Below are positions 53,831-63,628 of a stretch of 64,000 bases of DNA, piece by piece. Every line of letters starts with the position of its first letter. Within the stretch, counting starts at the first letter, position 1. A program made the translations under genes and the position numbers. The notes below the pieces were generated by a model. It was not told the DNA's origin. It did not search any database and saw only the letters and a program-made list of their open reading frames with translations. This DNA comes from Candidatus Acidianus copahuensis (lineage in GTDB: Archaea > Thermoproteota > Thermoprotei_A > Sulfolobales > Sulfolobaceae): assembly GCF_000632495.1 (NCBI RefSeq), contig NZ_JFZT01000035.1, forward strand, positions 4,151 through 68,150. Direction: 5' to 3'.

Positions 53831-54855
53831 TCTCCCACTTTCACTCTAGGATCAAGTAAGGAATAAGTCAAGTCAGCTAATAATATTCCAACTACTACTG
53901 ATGCAATTAATATAATGAAGATTCCCATTTCCAGTGGGTAATCGTTATACTGTATAGCATTGTAAAGTAGATGTCCTACTCCTGGGTAAGAAAAAATCTC
54001 CTCAACAAATATTGATCCGCCAAAAGAGAACCCTATAGTATATATTAGGCTAGTGTAAAGAGGCAATATTGCATTTCTTCCAACATACTTAGTCTCTATA
54101 TTATTCGAGTTTATTCCTCTTATTTCGGCGAACGAGACGTAATCTTCTCCTAAGGTATATATAGTGTTTGCTCTCATATGTAAAACCCATCCAGCTAGAT
54201 TTGCCAGGGTTAAAGTTAGTATCGGAAGGAAAGCGTGTTTAATCACACTTAAGATAAATGGAATATTAAATCCAGGAGTTACATTAATTGAAAATGCTCC
54301 TCCTGTGGGAAACCAACCTAATTCAAAACCTAAAAAGAATAACAATAGTGCCCCTGATATATATACTGGAATAGATCTTGTAACAGTAAACAATGACATA
54401 AGGGATGAATCCACTTTTGTTCCTCTCTTATATCCAATTTTCATGCCTAGTCTTATTCCTAGGAAATAACTGATGAGTATTGAAGTTGTCACGATAAATA
54501 CAGTCCATGGTAAAGCCTGAGCTATAATTGTTGTTACAGGCACTTGTGAAATTATATCAATACCTAAATTACCATGAAGAACTTGCCATAAGTATTGTAA
54601 AGAATCAATTAAGGGATTCCCATGCGGCTTAAGAGTCATTAAATACTGTTCTAATTCCAATCTCAAGGTCGGCTTTCCAGCTATACTATTGGGAGGTAAA
54701 ACGCTATTAATGAAATTTGCAGGGCTCTCAGGAGAGTACTCTATAAGTGCCCAGCTGATCATGATTGTAATTATTATGGTGATAATGGAAAATCCTACTC
54801 TCTTTGCTAACCATTTTAACATGTATAAAAGAAAGGGTTTAAGCTTTATAAGCAT
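53827..54855 (-). CDS. ABC transporter permease, OppB-like
   Basis: A 342-residue permease with six hydrophobic helices. ISWALIEYSPESPANFIN near the N-terminus is the OppB periplasmic-loop region, and the coupling helix is EIRGINSNNIETKYVGRNAILP (EAA-type motif). It is the first gene of the minus-strand half. Its partner OppC is encoded on the other side of the binding-protein gene, on the opposite strand. Confidence 0.9.
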   Translation of the reverse strand: MLIKLKPFLLYMLKWLAKRVGFSIITIIITIMISWALIEYSPESPANFINSVLPPNSIAGKPTLRLELEQYLMTLKPHGNPLIDSLQYLWQVLHGNLGIDIISQVPVTTIIAQALPWTVFIVTTSILISYFLGIRLGMKIGYKRGTKVDSSLMSLFTVTRSIPVYISGALLLFFLGFELGWFPTGGAFSINVTPGFNIPFILSVIKHAFLPILTLTLANLAGWVLHMRANTIYTLGEDYVSFAEIRGINSNNIETKYVGRNAILPLYTSLIYTIGFSFGGSIFVEEIFSYPGVGHLLYNAIQYNDYPLEMGIFIILIASVVVGILLADLTYSLLDPRVKVGE

Positions 54856-55207
54856 TATTTATGTTGAAAATTAACCATAACTTACATTTGCGTTCCTTAT
54901 CGTAGTGCTTCAACTACTTTAAAATAACAAGATGTGCCATGCCGTATAAATGTAAACTGCATAGACTATCAAGGAAATATAGAGAGGAGCCTTTGCGATT
55001 AAGTATGAAAATCTTAATAGTCCTTTTTAAGGCAGTATCAGTTACTTTACAATTTATTCCATACGGTAACAAGACGTGAAGTCTTTTTAAATATTAACAG
55101 AAGTTAAGAATTATGATACCTTTAAATTACGTTAATTTAAACATTTTTTGAGATTTGTATTACGAGAAGATTTATTATCTACATTATCATTTTTATAATG
55201 ACACAAT
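54856..55207. other. Divergent promoter region of the ABC transporter
   Basis: 352 bp between the permease (minus) and binding protein (plus). AT-rich, with TATA-like stretches near both ends (for example ATTTTTATAATG before the binding protein). No convincing palindrome or riboswitch. Confidence 0.45.
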
Positions 55208-57160
55208 ATGATTGGTAAAAAATATCTAGGTCTATTCGTATTGATAGTTTTGGGGATTACAATAACTCCTTCTATATTTTTAGCTTCATCATCAAACGGT
55301 AACGTCTTAACTATAGGCTGGCTTACCTCAACTCCTTATCAGGGCTTATCTACATTTAATCCAAATCTCTTTGATGGAGGACTTGGTGGTGATTTTTATG
55401 GATTGGTTTACGCATACAGTGCAGTTCTAAACGTATCAGACAACGGCGTAGTTCCAGCAATAGTAACAAATTGGACATTCTCGCCGTCTAATTGGGAACA
55501 AGTATGGCAAAACCAGTCCGTAAATGTGACTATGAATTTAAGGAATAGTGGCTATGCAAATGGAGTACCAGTGACAGCTTATGATATAGCAGCCACATGT
55601 ATGGTACTTGATATGTTCTCAGCCCCTCCATATCCAAACTACACTATAGTAAACAATCATACACTAGTAGAAACATGGCCTAAGGATACTTTATCACCCG
55701 CTCTTATGCCATTTACGTTACTTACAACTGTGGGGATGGGATGCGTTGCGATGATAATTCCATATCATGTATGGAAACCAATAATAAATGAAATAATGGG
55801 GAACTGGAGCGCATTACAGGCCAATAATGTAACTTTAAGAAAGCACTTCATTAGCCTTATAAGATCGTTTAAACCTGACGTCCCATTATCGAGCTATTAT
55901 AACGGACCTTTCTATGTCTCACAGATAACCCCAAGCGAACTTGTTTTAGCAAAGAATCCATACTACTATGCTGCAAAGCAAATACCTTGGAATGAGGTTA
56001 TAATTTATCAGTATTCAAGTCAGTCATCTCTTATTGGAGCGCTTAAGAGTGGACAAATAGATCTTCTGTATTATTCTGTTGCTAATTTACCTCCTACAGT
56101 CTTGAGCACTCTTCCTTCATACTACAAAGTTATAACAACGGAAGAACCAGGCGGACATGCTATATTCTTTAACTTTAAAAATCCTTGGTTGGCAATGCTT
56201 CCAGTTAGACAAGCAATAGCCTATGTCCTTAATAGGACAGCTATAGCTGAAGCTGGTGGAGAACCGTACTACCTACCTGTTCATATTCCTAATGGAATAC
56301 CATCAAATTTCTCAGCATTTAATGAGTTTAGGACTCCTGCAGTCTCAAACCTAAATCCATATAACACTAACCAAACTAAAGCCAAAATGCTATTAGAGAG
56401 TGTAGGCTTTACAATGAAAGGAGGTCAATGGTACACTCCTAATGGTACACCTTTCACATTAAGTATTGTTACAGGTTCTCCACTTAGCGTAGATGATATG
56501 AATATGCTTCAAGTAATTGATAATGAGCTTAGCTTATTCGGAATTCCAACAACTTATACTGAGATATCTAGCCAATCTGAGATCCATACAATGTTCGAAA
56601 AAGGAACTGGATACGATATATGGTGGAATAGTTGGGGAGGATATTACCCTGGAACAATGGACTGGTTCTTAATAGCGGATTACTATTCCACATATCCTCT
56701 TAACGCAACGCAATGGAACAGACTTGTGCCCTTACCGAATGGCACTGTAGACAATATAAGTAAAATATATTCAGAGACGGAATCCCCCTCTAACACATCG
56801 CAATTAATCGGAGCTAACGATGAAATGGCCTATGCTCTCAACTATTACTTACCTGCGCTACCGCTTGTTTATGACACTTATAGGACTGTAATAAATACAC
56901 ATGCAATGAGTGTTCCACCATCAAATTCATGGATATGGGATGAGATATTTACCGGAATAGGCGGGACGGCTTTAACGCAAGTAGGAATATCTAATGACTA
57001 TTTTGTACCAATAACTGTGACTACCACTCCCCCAATCACTCCTCCAGTAACTACTACAGTGAGTCATCCATCTACTATTAGTTCTGCAGAAATTGCTGCT
57101 ATAGTTATAGTAATCATTATCATAATAATTGCTGCAGTGTTCCTGTTAAGGAGGAAGTAA
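55208..57160 (+). CDS. ABC transporter substrate-binding protein (OppA/DppA family), membrane-anchored
   Basis: A 650-residue secreted protein. Residues 1-27 are a signal sequence (short basic start, then LGLFVLIVLGITI). The body matches family-5 solute-binding proteins: FNPNLFDGG, ANGVPVTAYDIAATCMVLDM, YNGPFYVSQITPSELVLAKNPYYY, then VRQAIAYVLNRTAIAEAG and GYDIWWNSWGGYYPGT. The C-terminus has a Thr/Pro/Ser-rich linker (TVTTTPPITPPVTTTVSHPS) and a final transmembrane helix ending RRK, as in Sulfolobus oligosaccharide-binding proteins of this class. It sits in the pseudoperiplasm beneath the S-layer. In this context it may collect glycan oligosaccharides; peptides are the alternative. Confidence 0.9.
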   Translation: MIGKKYLGLFVLIVLGITITPSIFLASSSNGNVLTIGWLTSTPYQGLSTFNPNLFDGGLGGDFYGLVYAYSAVLNVSDNGVVPAIVTNWTFSPSNWEQVWQNQSVNVTMNLRNSGYANGVPVTAYDIAATCMVLDMFSAPPYPNYTIVNNHTLVETWPKDTLSPALMPFTLLTTVGMGCVAMIIPYHVWKPIINEIMGNWSALQANNVTLRKHFISLIRSFKPDVPLSSYYNGPFYVSQITPSELVLAKNPYYYAAKQIPWNEVIIYQYSSQSSLIGALKSGQIDLLYYSVANLPPTVLSTLPSYYKVITTEEPGGHAIFFNFKNPWLAMLPVRQAIAYVLNRTAIAEAGGEPYYLPVHIPNGIPSNFSAFNEFRTPAVSNLNPYNTNQTKAKMLLESVGFTMKGGQWYTPNGTPFTLSIVTGSPLSVDDMNMLQVIDNELSLFGIPTTYTEISSQSEIHTMFEKGTGYDIWWNSWGGYYPGTMDWFLIADYYSTYPLNATQWNRLVPLPNGTVDNISKIYSETESPSNTSQLIGANDEMAYALNYYLPALPLVYDTYRTVINTHAMSVPPSNSWIWDEIFTGIGGTALTQVGISNDYFVPITVTTTPPITPPVTTTVSHPSTISSAEIAAIVIVIIIIIIAAVFLLRRK

Positions 57161-57174
57161 TAAGGTAAATATCC

Positions 57175-57357
57175 TTGAATCCAGAGTTCCTAAGAGGACT
57201 TTTAATAATCGGATATATTTTTTTATTTCTTTCAATTTTTTCTCTAATTTTTGACTATAATGATCCCACGCTAATTCCTATAATTCTATATTCCCTAATA
57301 ATATCAATATTTTGTATAGTTTATTCTATTGTTAAACTTAAATCATTACGGAAATAA
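57175..57357 (+). CDS. Small two-helix membrane protein in the ABC transporter locus
   Basis: A 60-residue ORF starting at TTG 57175, 14 bp after the binding-protein stop and preceded by an AGGAGG-like sequence at that stop. It is almost wholly hydrophobic: two segments (LLIIGYIFLFLSIFSLIF and LIPIILYSLIISIFCIVYSIV) around a short polar turn, with a basic end (KLKSLRK). No family is known to me. Position and membrane topology suggest it is real, possibly an accessory subunit. Confidence 0.5.
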   Translation: MNPEFLRGLLIIGYIFLFLSIFSLIFDYNDPTLIPIILYSLIISIFCIVYSIVKLKSLRK

Positions 57358-57665
57358 TATTTCTTTTTTCCCCTTCTTAATAAGGAATTACTTAACATTA
57401 TATTTCCCTTTCCATAATTCTGACGTCGTGTTTAGAAACTTAAACTTGATTTCCTGAGATTTTAAAAAGTGATATTCGACGTAAGGAGTAAATCCCTCCT
57501 TATATGGTAAAAAGAAATTATTTCTCCAACAATATATTTTTAATATTAAGTCTATTAGATAAATATATATATCAAAAAGTTATCTATTGCTATACAAAAT
57601 TTTCTCTGTGCAAATAAGGTCAGAGTTTGTAAAAACCTTTTTACTTAAAGGCGCAATTAAAAAGT
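57358..57665. other. Intergenic region before oppC
   Basis: 308 bp, AT-rich. A TTACTTAAAGG box about 25 bp before the next ATG suggests that the OppC gene has its own promoter. Confidence 0.45.
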
Positions 57666-58529
57666 ATGAAATTTATTGATTATCTTAAATTGATTTGGAG
57701 AAACAGGAAGGGGAGATTTGGTCTTATTGTTACCGTTTTTTTCATTCTTTTGGCTACAGTAGGACCTATTATAATTCCCGCACCTTTAGTCACATCGGTA
57801 AATCCTAAGGATATATTTCTTCCTCCACAGCTAAACAATCCCTATTACATACTTGGTACGGGTCCTATAGGGGACAGCATTCTAGGTGATATAGTAGCCG
57901 GTGCGCCTTTTCTCCTGGAAGTTGCCTTTCTAGCTGGTCTATTTTCTACCGCTATTGGACTAACAATAGGAATTTTGTCAGGATATCTAGGAGGGATAAT
58001 GGATATGATATTAACATCCATAACTAATATTGTAATGACAATGCCAAGTTTAATCCTTGTTATAATACTAGCAACAATGATAAGAACTTCAAATCCGCTT
58101 ATCATTTCCCTAATTCTAAGTATAAGTAGTTGGACTGGATTAGCTCTTTCCGTCAGATCACAAGTCCTTGTTTTAAGATCTTTACCCTACATTGAAGTAA
58201 ACAAATTACTGGGGCTAGGTACTTGGCACACGGTATTCAGGGAGATCTTTCCTAACTTGGCATCCTACATCGCTATTCACTTTATTTTTAACGTAGAGGG
58301 GGCGGTGTACGCGGCTGTGGGTCTATATTTCCTGGGATTATTACCGATAAATCCGTATAACTGGGGAGTAATGATAAGCAACGCCCTAAACGAAGGAGCA
58401 GTGTACGGTGGATCCGCCCTATATTATCTTTTGTTTCCTTCAGTATTTGTAGTTATGTTTATGGTAGGCCTTATATTTTTAACATACGGTATAGATGAGA
58501 TTTCAAATCCTAGATTAAGGAGATACTAA
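57666..58529 (+). CDS. ABC transporter permease, OppC-like
   Basis: A 287-residue permease with an N-terminal cytoplasmic segment (WRNRKGRFGLIVTVFFILLA), the LGTGPIGDSILGDIVAGAP loop typical of OppC (compare LGTDxxGRD), five to six hydrophobic helices, and the coupling motif ALSVRSQVLVLRSLPYIEVNKLLGLGTWHTVFREIFPN. It pairs with the OppB-like permease at 53827. Its stop overlaps the next start (TAATG), so two downstream proteins of unknown function are co-translated with it. Confidence 0.9.
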   Translation: MKFIDYLKLIWRNRKGRFGLIVTVFFILLATVGPIIIPAPLVTSVNPKDIFLPPQLNNPYYILGTGPIGDSILGDIVAGAPFLLEVAFLAGLFSTAIGLTIGILSGYLGGIMDMILTSITNIVMTMPSLILVIILATMIRTSNPLIISLILSISSWTGLALSVRSQVLVLRSLPYIEVNKLLGLGTWHTVFREIFPNLASYIAIHFIFNVEGAVYAAVGLYFLGLLPINPYNWGVMISNALNEGAVYGGSALYYLLFPSVFVVMFMVGLIFLTYGIDEISNPRLRRY

Positions 58530-59017
58530 TGAGGATCCCTTTTTATAGACTAGGAAAAATTGCAATAGATGGATATCTAATAGATAATATATCGCAACCA
58601 GAGGATAGAATATTATCAGTAAAGATAGTCGAGTCCTCTGGAAAACCTGAAATTGACCCAATACCTTGGGAAAGAGTACTAAATCTCCTTTATGAAGGAT
58701 ATAAATCAGTTGAGAACGGTAGAGAAGAGAACATGTTGTCGAAGAGACTAGTCATGGAAGGAATTCTTTATAATCCGGGGATAATATACCTTCAGAAAAA
58801 AAGGGAAATAAATGGAGAGATTATAAGGAGAACTTACTTAAATTTATACAGAAAGATTTTGGAAATAGCAAATGAGATCAAACCAACCATTGAAGGAGTT
58901 ACTATTGATCAAGTAAATGGAAGTATATATATAAACAATAAAAGGGATGAAGCATATTCTCGTTTATTCGAAACAGATAAAAAATTTAGACAGACGTTAC
59001 TTGGGATTTTGAAATGA
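58529..59017 (+). CDS. Unknown protein co-encoded with the ABC transporter
   Basis: A 162-residue soluble-looking protein, start fixed by TAATG overlap with oppC. The first 45 residues are strand-rich (RIPFYRLGKIAIDGYLIDNI), the rest largely helical (WERVLNLLYEGYKS, RRTYLNLYRKILEIANEIKP). No family is recognised and no membrane segment is seen. Overlaps on both sides put it in one translational unit with the permease and the following membrane protein, so a role in assembly or control of the transporter is likely. Confidence 0.65.
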   Translation: MRIPFYRLGKIAIDGYLIDNISQPEDRILSVKIVESSGKPEIDPIPWERVLNLLYEGYKSVENGREENMLSKRLVMEGILYNPGIIYLQKKREINGEIIRRTYLNLYRKILEIANEIKPTIEGVTIDQVNGSIYINNKRDEAYSRLFETDKKFRQTLLGILK

Positions 59018-59502
59018 GAAAAGTTTTAGTTCTTTCTATAATATTTATTTTAGTTGGTTTGATAGGAATAGCTTTAGGTACTATATACGTACCATTAATC
59101 TATCAACAGAGCCATTCTTTAACTATAGGAGACAAAGATGTTATATCGTATAAGCTTCCAGCCTCTTCTGGCGATGAGGTTATCGCAAAGGGTTTCACAA
59201 CTAACCCTATTACGATTCTTTTAATTAGCGGGATTAAGGTAGATGGAGAGTGGGAAGTAAATGGAACTTTCTCCGTATCATCTATTGCAAAATTTAGCCA
59301 TACTTATATAACTTTAGAAGGAGGTAATTTTCCTGTTAACGCCACTTTTACTGTAGTTGTTTATAATACATCATTTAGATTACCATTAATCTCCTTCTCA
59401 CTATTCATTGAAATTATAGGTATAATCTTACTAGGCTATAATATAGCACTAGCTAGAAGTAAAGGATATCGTTCAAGGAAAGGGAAAAATAAACGTTTAT
59501 AA
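59014..59502 (+). CDS. Membrane-anchored extracytoplasmic protein of unknown function
   Basis: A 162-residue protein, start overlapping the previous stop as ATGA. Residues 5-30 are a transmembrane helix or signal anchor (LVLSIIFILVGLIGIALGTIY); residues 30-125 form a beta-rich outer domain with several N-x-T/S sites (NGTFS, NATFT, NTSF); residues 125-148 are a second helix (FSLFIEIIGIILLGYNIA), followed by a basic tail. It thus displays a small domain outside the membrane between two helices. It may contact the binding protein. Family unknown. Confidence 0.65.
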   Translation: MRKVLVLSIIFILVGLIGIALGTIYVPLIYQQSHSLTIGDKDVISYKLPASSGDEVIAKGFTTNPITILLISGIKVDGEWEVNGTFSVSSIAKFSHTYITLEGGNFPVNATFTVVVYNTSFRLPLISFSLFIEIIGIILLGYNIALARSKGYRSRKGKNKRL

Positions 59503-60037
59503 GTCTATGGTTCATGTCAAAATTACAAGAAATTGTTTATCCCTAGACGAGTTTAGGAAGCGGAAGACTCAACAGAAAGGGTAAAGGTTGAATTATTGAA
59601 TTTAATCTATCCATTAGGGATTCCTGCAACTATTCCCTTAAGTACCATATTGTTATAAAGGTAGTCTTACATGTTTTTGGAAGGAGATTTTTTATCCAAA
59701 CCCTCTGACTCAAAACCATAGTAGTAAAAAATTAAGTTTAACAACTTTTATAATGCAGTCATGAAAATTATATTAAACAATACTATATAAAGTAAATAAG
59801 AATTATTATTAAAAGTTATATAATAAAAATATTATATTTGGAATAATTTAATCAAAAAATTAACGTTGAGTAAAATATAAAACCTTAGCAAAAACAAGAG
59901 AAAACCATCTGTACCAACTACCAAGCACCAATTTTTACTCTTTTAAATTTTTTTAAAGTGACTATCTATGTTTTATATAAGAAATTTTTTGTTATATATA
60001 GCATTTTATAAGATATAATAGTATATTATTTAACATT
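59503..60037. other. AT-rich intergenic region
   Basis: 535 bp with no credible ORF. It ends in long A/T runs with a TATA-like box before the MFS gene (TATATAGCATTTTATAAGA). Nothing else recognised. Confidence 0.5.
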
Positions 60038-61324
60038 ATGACGTCGCCAGGAAAGGACCCAAAACAGGCCCTAAAGGTTGGTATATCAGCAAATTTAGGC
60101 TGGGGGTTTGAGCTATTCGATTTTGTAGTTTACCTATATGCTTCAACAATAATAGCTCCCCTATTTTTTCCATCAAATAACTACTACGTTAGTGTATTAG
60201 AAACTCTATTAGCACTTGTGATAGGATACTTCGCTAGACCTTTTGGAGCAATATTCTTTGGTCATTTTGGAGATAGACTAGGTAGGAAAAGACAATGGTT
60301 TCTATCGCTCTTACTTATGGGTTTAGCTACAATTTTTATAGGGTTCTTACCAACTTATGCGCAGATAGGGATAACGGCTACAATTCTCTTAGTGATATTA
60401 AGGATGCTTCAAGGCTTCTTCTTAGCCGGAGAATGGGGAGGAGGAATGACATTTGTAGCAGAAGTATCGCCCGATAATAGAAGAGGTCTCTATGGAGGAA
60501 TACAGCAAGGAGGAGCTGGATTGGGGTTAATATTTGCGGTAGCTGCATATACCTTAGCTAGTTTCCTAGCCCCTGGTGCAATGATGGAGACTCTTGGTTG
60601 GAGGATAATGTTCTGGTTCGGAGCTATTCCTTTAGCCATAGCATTAGCGGTAAGGTGGGGAGTAGATGAGAGTTTCGAGTGGTTACAAAAAGGTAAGCAA
60701 AAAGCCCCAAGATATCCATTCGTATTTTTAATTAAGAAATACTGGAAGTTAGTTATTGTAGCAACGTTAGTGATGTTCGGTGTAGGTGTTATATATTATG
60801 GTAGTATTGCCTACATGCCAGATTTCTTGGGACTCTTTGTTAAGGTTTCCCCTGGAGTAATAAGTACTGCAGTCCTTATAACTAATCTAATGTGGCTATT
60901 CTTCAGCCCTATAGCAGGTTATCTTAGTGATAAACTTATTACTAGGAAAGGTATGTTAGCAGTAATTTTTGGTGCTACGGCTATACTATTATATCCTATA
61001 TTCTTACTACTCCACACTGGAGTTCCATCCCTCATTTACTTAGGTGGCGCAGTTCTAGGTTTATTATTTAGTGCGCAATATTCGATATTACCTGCTTGGC
61101 TGGCAGAGAACATCTCTACAGCAGTTAGGTATACTTATATATCATTCGTAATAAACTTAGGTGTAGCATTTTCATCTTTTGCACCGTTCCTAGCAACATT
61201 TTTTTCCTTAGCTTTAGGAAATGCAGTCCTAGGAACTTCAACATTGGTAATAGTATCCACTATTGTAGCATTATTATTCGTACTTATAGGACCTAGAGAT
61301 AGAGTGGCACAAGCGCTGGAGTGA
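60038..61324 (+). CDS. MFS transporter, metabolite:H+ symporter (MHS) family
   Basis: A 428-residue protein with 12 predicted helices. NLGWGFELFDFVVYLYAS in TM1 (with the FD pair of the group), IGYFARPFGAIFFGHFGDRLGRKR (loop 2-3 motif) and MLQGFFLAGEWGGGMTFVAEVSP are diagnostic of MHS carriers for carboxylates such as 2-oxoglutarate, shikimate, citrate or short-chain acids. The acyl-CoA synthetase gene begins 4 bp after its stop, pointing to uptake plus activation of a carboxylic acid. Confidence 0.9.
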   Translation: MTSPGKDPKQALKVGISANLGWGFELFDFVVYLYASTIIAPLFFPSNNYYVSVLETLLALVIGYFARPFGAIFFGHFGDRLGRKRQWFLSLLLMGLATIFIGFLPTYAQIGITATILLVILRMLQGFFLAGEWGGGMTFVAEVSPDNRRGLYGGIQQGGAGLGLIFAVAAYTLASFLAPGAMMETLGWRIMFWFGAIPLAIALAVRWGVDESFEWLQKGKQKAPRYPFVFLIKKYWKLVIVATLVMFGVGVIYYGSIAYMPDFLGLFVKVSPGVISTAVLITNLMWLFFSPIAGYLSDKLITRKGMLAVIFGATAILLYPIFLLLHTGVPSLIYLGGAVLGLLFSAQYSILPAWLAENISTAVRYTYISFVINLGVAFSSFAPFLATFFSLALGNAVLGTSTLVIVSTIVALLFVLIGPRDRVAQALE

Positions 61325-61328
61325 TATC

Positions 61329-62915
61329 ATGTTTGACATTAGGGTATTTGGAAACACTTATGAAGAGATAAAGAAAAACTTCATATGGCCAAATGACTTC
61401 GATTTCGTAAAACAAGTTAATCAAAATGAAGGGGTGGCACTTATCTTCGAGGGAAAACAATTTACATATCAGGAGTTAAGAGAAAGGAGTAATGCAATTG
61501 AAAAGTTCCTAAAAGAGATAGGGGTTAAAGGAGGAGACGTAGTTGCGGGTATGTTACCCCAATCTCCTGAACTTGTCTATTCTCTGTTAGGTACGTATAA
61601 AGCTAGCGCCATTTTTCTCTCCATGTCCACACTTTTCGGAATAGATTCGATAGCTTATAGGGTAACGCATAGTAATGCTAAAATAATATTCGCCGATGAA
61701 GATAGTCTGAAGGAGATTAAAGAGACAGGACTAAAAGTCATAACTGTGAGCAATGGAGAAGGTGCGGATTACGACTTTACGTCAATTGGAAGGGAAACCA
61801 AAAGTGAATATCATGGATCAAAGTTAGACCAACCAACACACCTCTTCTACACGTCAGGTACAACTGGTCAACCCAAGGGAGTCCTCTTACCACGAAGTTG
61901 GATATTAGGACATCTACCAGCATGGCAGATAGCGTTTGATCTAGCTCCGAGAAAAGGAGATGTTTTCATTACGCCGTCAGAGTGGGCGTGGATTGGTGGG
62001 TTAGGAGATCTATTATTACCCTCACTCTACTATGGAACTATTGTTGTAGTTTATAGCAGAAAAGGTAGGTTAAATGTAAATGACCTTATTGATACTATGG
62101 AAGAGAACAGGGTTAGTGGAGCCTTCCTCGTACCTACAGCGATTAGAATTATGAAACAGCTGGAAAGTGAAGTTAGAAAAAGGAACTTGAAAATAAGGGC
62201 TATAATGAGTGGAGGGGAAAAGGTTGATCCAGAGTTAATTTCTTGGGTTAAAAACATTATGAACGCTGATCTAAACCATATTTACGGCCAAACTGAGGTT
62301 AATTTGGTAATATGTAATTCCCCCGTTATAATGAAAGTAAAACCAGATTTTACAGGACCAGAATGTCCAGGACATAGAGTTTCTATAGTTGATGGAAAAG
62401 GAAATGAATTACCTCCGAATCAGGTAGGTGAGATAGCTGTGAAGACTCCTGATCCCTCAGCTCTTCTCGAATATTATAGAAACGAAAAAGCCACAAAAGA
62501 GAAGATAGTTAATGGGTGGATATTAACTGGAGATATGGGCTTCATGGATGAGGAGGGTTACATTAAGTTTGTAGGAAGGAAGGATGATATAATAAAGTCC
62601 TCAGCTTACAGATTAAGCCCGCTAGAAATAGAAGAAGTAATAGCTAAACACCCGGCAGTAAATCAAGTAGCTATAGTTGGAATCGAAGACCCACTAAGAG
62701 GTACTATAATTGCAGCATTTATAGTCTTAAAGGAGGGTTATGAACCTAACCAAAGGTTAGAAGACGATATAAAGAACTTCGTTAAACAGAGGTTAGCTGT
62801 ATATGCCTACCCTAGGATAATCAAGTTTGTAAAAGAGTTACCGACTACCATAACAGGTAAGATTAGAAGAACGGATCTTAGGGAACAGCTTAAAAAAGAA
62901 ATTCAAAAATCCTAA
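61329..62915 (+). CDS. AMP-forming acyl-CoA synthetase
   Basis: A 528-residue adenylate-forming enzyme. The P-loop-like FYTSGTTGQPKGVLL is near residues 172-186, then IMSGGEKVDPELI, HIYGQTE, the A7-A8 region GWILTGDMGFMDEEGYIKFVGRKDDIIKSSAYRLSPLEIEE, and the C-terminal catalytic lysine in TTITGKIRRTDLRE. It joins a carboxylic acid to CoA with ATP, releasing AMP and pyrophosphate. Length and motif spacing fit the acetyl/medium-chain type. Its operon partner is the MHS carrier; acyl-chain preference cannot be told. Confidence 0.92.
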   Translation: MFDIRVFGNTYEEIKKNFIWPNDFDFVKQVNQNEGVALIFEGKQFTYQELRERSNAIEKFLKEIGVKGGDVVAGMLPQSPELVYSLLGTYKASAIFLSMSTLFGIDSIAYRVTHSNAKIIFADEDSLKEIKETGLKVITVSNGEGADYDFTSIGRETKSEYHGSKLDQPTHLFYTSGTTGQPKGVLLPRSWILGHLPAWQIAFDLAPRKGDVFITPSEWAWIGGLGDLLLPSLYYGTIVVVYSRKGRLNVNDLIDTMEENRVSGAFLVPTAIRIMKQLESEVRKRNLKIRAIMSGGEKVDPELISWVKNIMNADLNHIYGQTEVNLVICNSPVIMKVKPDFTGPECPGHRVSIVDGKGNELPPNQVGEIAVKTPDPSALLEYYRNEKATKEKIVNGWILTGDMGFMDEEGYIKFVGRKDDIIKSSAYRLSPLEIEEVIAKHPAVNQVAIVGIEDPLRGTIIAAFIVLKEGYEPNQRLEDDIKNFVKQRLAVYAYPRIIKFVKELPTTITGKIRRTDLREQLKKEIQKS

Positions 62916-63628
62916 TATCTAAAAAATTATAAAACAAATTCATTGATTCTTTTTATTAAACCTATTTACGCAGGTCCCCAGTTAAAAACAGCTCTAGGGG
63001 TATTAGCCTATCAATCTTTAACCCATATCATCATTCAAATACTTTCCTTGATCCTAAATTCTGGTCTACCCACTCACGTATGGGACTTAAATTGACCTTG
63101 TTTTTAAGGGATATATACTATTAAGAAGGGGGAGAAATCACGACATGCATAAAAACGTCATAATTTAAGTAAAACTGCTAACGGCAAGTAAATATGAATG
63201 TAAAAATATCTATCTGAGAACGTGAAGGTTTCCAACAATTCTGAGGTCTTTGACAAGACTTTCGAGGATATGTGAGGGATTTCCTCGCTAATGGATCGTG
63301 ATGATAGAAACAAATCGTGATAGAGTTAAGGGATTTATAGGCAAAGCGGTAAATATCCATGGAACTTAAAGATCATTTAATTAATGCTTCTATAGCTTAC
63401 CATGAAATATATTTAAAAATGTTTTACCACTCAGAATTCGAAATAGTTTCATGATTCCATCATATATAGCGATATACCTAGAGCGTAAGAATTCTGGAAA
63501 GATATTTCAGGAATCCTGAGAGATAAGGACAAATACAAAGAGTGGTAAGGTGGTTGAAAGAACAGCTAGGATTTTCCATGCCATTATTAATCCCTCATAG
63601 ATATAAATTAGTGCACAATTCCTATATC
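62916..63628. other. Non-coding region with repeat debris
   Basis: About 710 bp. It contains the third copy of the dispersed repeat's right block (63062-63179). Broken reading frames between 63180 and 63545 suggest a decayed element but could not be assigned. A TATA-like TAGATATAAATTA precedes the last gene. Confidence 0.5.
63062..63179 (+). repeat. Dispersed repeat family, partial copy C
   Basis: Matches the right blocks of copies A and B, more diverged: GGTCTACCC...GTATGGGACTTAAATT, then AAGGGGGAGAAATCACGACATGCATAAAAACGTCATAATTTAAGT in the same order (shown here in pieces). The left block was not found nearby. Confidence 0.5.
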
